The translations under genes and the position numbers were made by a program. Source: Flavobacterium nackdongense (lineage in GTDB: Bacteria; Bacteroidota; Bacteroidia; Flavobacteriales; Flavobacteriaceae). From it: 64,000 nucleotides of DNA. The stretch spans positions 2,418,001-2,482,000 of the forward strand of contig NZ_CP037933.1 of NCBI RefSeq assembly GCF_004355225.1. The letters run 5' to 3'. The notes beneath the pieces are model-generated. The model was not told where the DNA came from, searched no databases, and saw only the letters and a program-made list of their open reading frames with translations. Below, piece by piece: positions 60,752 through 64,000 of the stretch (positions within the stretch are counted from its first letter, which is position 1; each line of letters starts with the position of its first letter).

Positions 60752-62041
60752 TTAGTCTTCGTTTGATGCAGTAATTTTGCCCATTCGCAATCTGTAATCT
60801 GGAATTTTTGAATTGAAAAAGTCAATAAATGTTTCCTGATTTTCAGCTTTTGAATACACATTAAAAAAGGCAACATTGCCATACCAGTTTTCTAAATCTT
60901 CATTGTTCGAATTGTATTCTGAAAAAATATTGCCCTTGCATAAATTGAAATAGGTTTCAACTAATTTTATTTTTTTTAGATTTTCGTCATTGATATATAT
61001 ATTTGAATTCAATAAAATTGCGGGATTAAATCCTGAAATCACTGTTTTTTTGAAATCAAGAGTGGTGTTTTCGCCAACATAAATGGCTTCTTTTATCAAT
61101 CCGGTTTGAATATCATTGACCAAATTATTGCTGTTATTGACCATTGTCAAATTGGTAGCAGTAACCAAGGTTTGATTTTTAGTAAAATCAACTTCTTCTT
61201 TTTTGGTGTAGGAAGCCACCTCAATACATCGCGACCCTGTGGTACTTGACAAATACGAAGAGCGAACCGCCAACGAATTGGTTATATTACACTGGGTTCC
61301 GTAATTGAATTTAAAGTCATTCGAAATGGATTTAAAGGAAACCAATTTGTTTACACTGAGTTCCCCTCCGTCGATTTCAAATGAATTTCCAGCAGAATAA
61401 CTCACCATAATATTATCTAAAATGGTCTTTTTGCCAATTCCGGCCAGCAAGAGTGCGTTCAGATTGCCAATGGTTTTTACTTTTTTTCCGGCATATTCGA
61501 TTCTTACATATCTTAAAATACCTGAATCTGAGTTTGAATCGTTTCCGCCGTAAGAGGATAGTGAAGGATCTAATTCATAATTTACATTAGCAGCGTTCCC
61601 GTATCTATTAGTCGGCGCATTTCCTAATACAATAATGCCACCCCAATCACCCGCTTTTTTGGTGCTTCTATTGGAAGTGAAGACGATGGGATCCGTCTCG
61701 GATCCGTCTGCAATAAGCTTTGCGCCTTTTGTGACTATTAGGGTTCCATTAGATTCATAATTACCAATGATTACCGTTCCCGGTTCGATGGTAAGCGTTA
61801 CATTATTGGCGATGTAAACATTACCCTGTAATTCATAAATATTTTTTTTATACAACTTGGTGTCCTGAGTTATATATCCCGCCAATATTTCATTGGCTTC
61901 GCCATAATCAACTTTGTTAGGGTTGAATTCAGTCCAATTGGTTAGCCAATTGGTTAGCCCTACAATTCCTTTTTCTTGTTGTGCGTTCACACTAAACATT
62001 ACTAAAAGTAACATTCCAATTAGTCGAGTAGAATTTTTCAT
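60752..62041 (-). CDS. Secreted right-handed beta-helix-like protein upstream of sprC
   Basis: 429 residues with a signal peptide (VMFSVNAQ). Features resemble the Bacteroidota family of secreted proteins with repeats such as NNVTLTIEPGTVIIGNYE, GTLIVTKGAKLIADGSETDP and DWGGIIVLGNAPTN, which build beta-helix surfaces. No sorting domain is evident at the C-terminus (DYRLRMGKITASNED). It lies 58 bases before sprC on the same strand with no hairpin between, so it may be the first gene of the gliding operon. Function unknown. Confidence 0.65.
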   Translation of the reverse strand: MKNSTRLIGMLLLVMFSVNAQQEKGIVGLTNWLTNWTEFNPNKVDYGEANEILAGYITQDTKLYKKNIYELQGNVYIANNVTLTIEPGTVIIGNYESNGTLIVTKGAKLIADGSETDPIVFTSNRSTKKAGDWGGIIVLGNAPTNRYGNAANVNYELDPSLSSYGGNDSNSDSGILRYVRIEYAGKKVKTIGNLNALLLAGIGKKTILDNIMVSYSAGNSFEIDGGELSVNKLVSFKSISNDFKFNYGTQCNITNSLAVRSSYLSSTTGSRCIEVASYTKKEEVDFTKNQTLVTATNLTMVNNSNNLVNDIQTGLIKEAIYVGENTTLDFKKTVISGFNPAILLNSNIYINDENLKKIKLVETYFNLCKGNIFSEYNSNNEDLENWYGNVAFFNVYSKAENQETFIDFFNSKIPDYRLRMGKITASNED

Positions 62042-62128
62042 GGGTTCATATTTATATTTAACATTCTTTCTTGAAGCAGGTATAATTATTTTGCCTGTGT
62101 TTTTTAAAATTTACATTTAAGTTGAGAT

Positions 62129-62151
62129 GAAAAAACAGCCTATTAAGCTGT
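62129..62151 (-). terminator. Rho-independent terminator of the 151-residue exported protein gene
   Basis: On the minus strand ACAGC-TTAATAG-GCTGT is followed by TTTTTT. This small but classical terminator separates the exported-protein gene at 62196-62651 from the secreted-protein/spr genes. Confidence 0.6.
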
Positions 62152-62195
62152 AGCAGATATTCAAAGTCAGTTTACGAACTCGAATGATTCATTCG

Positions 62196-62651
62196 CTATT
62201 CATTCGCTTCGCCGATCTCATACCAAGACTTCAATGTACTTTCATAAAATAAAATAGCGGTTATGAGATTATTTTTATCCGAATACGGCATTATTTTGGT
62301 CTGAAATTCAACCGTTTGTTTGAGAAAATCTTCGATAGCTGCTTCTTGATTTTCAAAGTTTTTTTTGTTTTGTGAATCCATCGGAATGCCCACATCGGCC
62401 ATAGTAACGCCAAATCTTTTGACTAAAGCGATGTACGGCAATACTTTCACAAGAACCTTCATACGTTCCGTGTACAACTCTATTAATTGTCCTTTGTTTA
62501 GTTCTTTTAATTCTTTAAGATCATAATATTTTTTAATATTTGCAGATCTACTTAAAATGCTTTGCGGCGCATTTGAATTTTTATTTTGAGCGCTAATGCA
62601 ACAAAACATCATCGTCAAAAAAACACTAAAAATTAAACTTTTTCTTTTCAT
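62196..62651 (-). CDS. Small exported protein of unknown function
   Basis: 151 residues with a signal peptide (MMFCCISAQ) and a helical mature region (KKYYDLKELKELNKGQLIELY, LVKVLPYIALVKRFGVTMAD, EDFLKQTVEFQTKIM). No family recognised. It lies upstream of the gliding genes on the same strand, separated by a terminator, so it is probably a separate transcript. Its closeness to the spr locus is suggestive only. Confidence 0.6.
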   Translation of the reverse strand: MKRKSLIFSVFLTMMFCCISAQNKNSNAPQSILSRSANIKKYYDLKELKELNKGQLIELYTERMKVLVKVLPYIALVKRFGVTMADVGIPMDSQNKKNFENQEAAIEDFLKQTVEFQTKIMPYSDKNNLITAILFYESTLKSWYEIGEANE

Positions 62652-63252
62652 ATTGTAATAGTTATTAATTTTACTAGATCAGCAGTACTTGCCTCGCTTG
62701 TCCCCAAAACCTCGGGTTGCATATCATCATCGCTTTTAGCAGCCAATTATCGGTTGTGTTCATTTCAAAATTGAGCGCTGCATAATGTTAACAAAAACAA
62801 ATTTATAGTATTTATTACTAAATTGATAAAAAAATGATAAAATTTAACTAAAAGGATTACAAAAAAATATAATTTAAGTATTTTATCGTTTTTTTTATAT
62901 ATTTTGTCGATTATTTTGTTTTTTGATTTTGTAAGAATTGGAAATAACACCACCTAAATATCTCCTAAATTGATTCATTTTTATAAAATTTCACCAAAAC
63001 ATCTATAAAAAACTACAATAATTTTATATAATTTTCGTTGCCTATCATTTTTTTGTATTTCATCGTATAAATTTGACTTTTATCGATATTTACTAAAATC
63101 CATAAAAAAATCAAACCCTTTTTCTAGATAATAATAATCTACAATTCAATGCGGTACATGCTCCAACTAGACGAAGTAAATAACGCATTTTAGTAGAAAG
63201 AGATAACTAGAATGCTATGCTGTATTGCCACTTTTTATGCTATATTTGCCTT
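62652..63252. other. A/T-rich intergenic region without a gene
   Basis: 601 bases between divergent genes. Very A/T-rich, with short frames that lack coding character. It should hold the promoter of the exported-protein gene on the minus strand (a weak TAAATTTG at 62798-62805) and the promoter of holB on the plus strand. No RNA gene or repeat was recognised. Confidence 0.5.
63241..63248 (+). promoter_or_regulatory. -7 promoter element for holB
   Basis: TATATTTG lies only 5 bases before the holB ATG. If used, transcription would begin at or next to the start codon, giving a leaderless or nearly leaderless mRNA. No -33 TTG at canonical spacing. Confidence 0.45.
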
Positions 63253-64000
63253 ATGCAGTTTTCAGAAATTTTAGGACAGGAACATATAAAAAATCACTTG
63301 ACACGAAGTGCCAATTTGGGTAGAATTCCTCATGCACAATTATTTGTAGGACCAGAAGGATGTGGCACTTTGCCATTGGCAATCGCTTATGCGCAATACA
63401 TTTTGTGTCAAAATCAGGATGGAGAAAATTCAGGTTCAAATGAATCTTGCAATCTCAAATTCCAAAAAATTGCCCATCCCGATTTGCATTTTGTGTATCC
63501 AACGGTCAGTACCGAAGATGTCAAAACCAAACCCAAAAGCCTTGATTTCATTGGAGATTGGCGACAATTTGTACTCCACAATCCTTATGGGGGTTTGTTC
63601 GATTGGTATTCGGTTTTGGGGGTTCAAAACAAACAAGGCGAAATAAGAGTTGATGATGCTCAGGAAATTCTAAAATCACTTTCTTTAAAATCCTACGAAG
63701 GCGGCTATAAAATCATGATCGTTTGGATGGCAGATAAAATGAACATTGCAGCCTCCAATAAGCTGTTGAAATTACTTGAGGAACCACCCGAAAAAACAGT
63801 TTTCATTTTAATCACCGAAAATGAGGAAGATATTATTCAAACCATACGTTCGCGTTGTCAGGTGTTGCAATTCAATGGCTTGAGCGAAAAAGTCATCGCC
63901 GATGCCTTGGTTTCTCGAGAAAATATCGAGACCAAATTGGCTACAAAAATAGCGCATCAAGCGCAAGGAAATTACAACAAGGCTTTGCATTTGCTCAAAG
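63253..64000 (+). CDS. holB: DNA polymerase III delta' subunit (5' part, runs off window)
   Basis: The frame from the ATG at 63253 is open to the window end (249 codons shown). It reads MQFSEILGQEHIKNHLTRS, then RIPHAQLFVGPEGCGTLPLA (a degenerate P-loop, as in delta' subunits), a Cys-containing segment (CQNQDGEN, SNESCNL, HPDLHF), IRVDDAQEILKSLSLKSYEGG and NKLLKLLEEPPEKTVFILIT, then the sensor region IRSRCQVLQF. The delta' protein is part of the clamp loader that places the sliding clamp on DNA. The Bacteroidota form is longer in the zinc-site region than the E. coli protein. The C-terminal part is missing. Confidence 0.9.
   Translation, partial: MQFSEILGQEHIKNHLTRSANLGRIPHAQLFVGPEGCGTLPLAIAYAQYILCQNQDGENSGSNESCNLKFQKIAHPDLHFVYPTVSTEDVKTKPKSLDFIGDWRQFVLHNPYGGLFDWYSVLGVQNKQGEIRVDDAQEILKSLSLKSYEGGYKIMIVWMADKMNIAASNKLLKLLEEPPEKTVFILITENEEDIIQTIRSRCQVLQFNGLSEKVIADALVSRENIETKLATKIAHQAQGNYNKALHLLK

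Noticed and set aside
62765..62953. Short minus-strand frame in the 62.7-63.2 kb gap
   Set aside because: It is composed of A/T-driven Lys/Ile/Phe/Leu codons with no start context or family match, so it is treated as chance.

Overview
The window reads as a chromosome segment of a gliding Bacteroidota, most likely Flavobacterium or a close relative. The grounds are low G+C, promoters carrying the Bacteroidetes -7 box TAnnTTTG, type IX secretion/gliding proteins (a complete sprC-sprD-sprB-sprF set), Flavobacteria-type DUF families (DUF3667, DUF4421, DUF4837, DUF4349) and many small intergenic palindromes. No rRNA, tRNA, CRISPR array or complete prophage was seen.

Layout. 1-3.5 kb: tail of an outer-membrane barrel gene, bacilliredoxin brxB, class I fumarase, and a REP-associated (Y1/HUH) transposase flanked by palindromes. 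3.5-11 kb (minus strand): SpmA-SpmB-like fusion, small membrane protein, 3'-5' exonuclease, GH3 beta-glucosidase, O6-alkylguanine-DNA methyltransferase, GH20 hexosaminidase. 11-25.4 kb: a nearly complete heme pathway. hemA, hemC, hemD, hemE, hemF, hemB and a c-type cytochrome lipoprotein run on the minus strand. An AraC-type regulator, hemH and hemJ run divergently. The minus-strand arm is broken by an accessory block (about 14.4-17.8 kb) containing a BRO-N antirepressor-like gene inserted exactly at the hemF start, DUF3667, a GNAT, a hypothetical gene and a second REP-type transposase. 25.4-31.2 kb (plus): NtrY-like sensor kinase, enoyl-CoA hydratase, secreted protein, AAA ATPase/DUF4143 protein, small conserved protein. 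31.3-34.8 kb (minus): HD hydrolase, acyl-ACP desaturase and two tandem PlsC acyltransferases (lipid synthesis). 35-39.4 kb (plus): YafQ-type toxin-antitoxin pair, rnpA, DUF4349 lipoprotein, S41 protease, double OmpA-domain protein. 39.5-44.4 kb (minus): ElaA-like GNAT, DUF4837 lipoprotein, LysM lytic transglycosylase, pgk. 44.6-62.7 kb: DUF4239 protein, then the minus-strand gliding locus sprC-sprD-sprB-sprF with a 3319-residue SprB-like adhesin, preceded by two uncharacterised exported proteins. At 63.25 kb the 5' part of holB runs off the window.

How it works together. The heme genes cover glutamyl-tRNA to protoheme by an oxygen-dependent route (HemF, then HemJ, then HemH). The spr genes encode a cell-surface adhesin and its membrane partners, exported by type IX secretion and presumably moved along the surface during gliding. 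The most unusual features are short repeats that have entered coding sequences in frame (hemC, the 3' end of hemH, rnpA), and a BRO-N gene that duplicated the first ~47 bp of hemF and left a 17-codon hemF remnant upstream.
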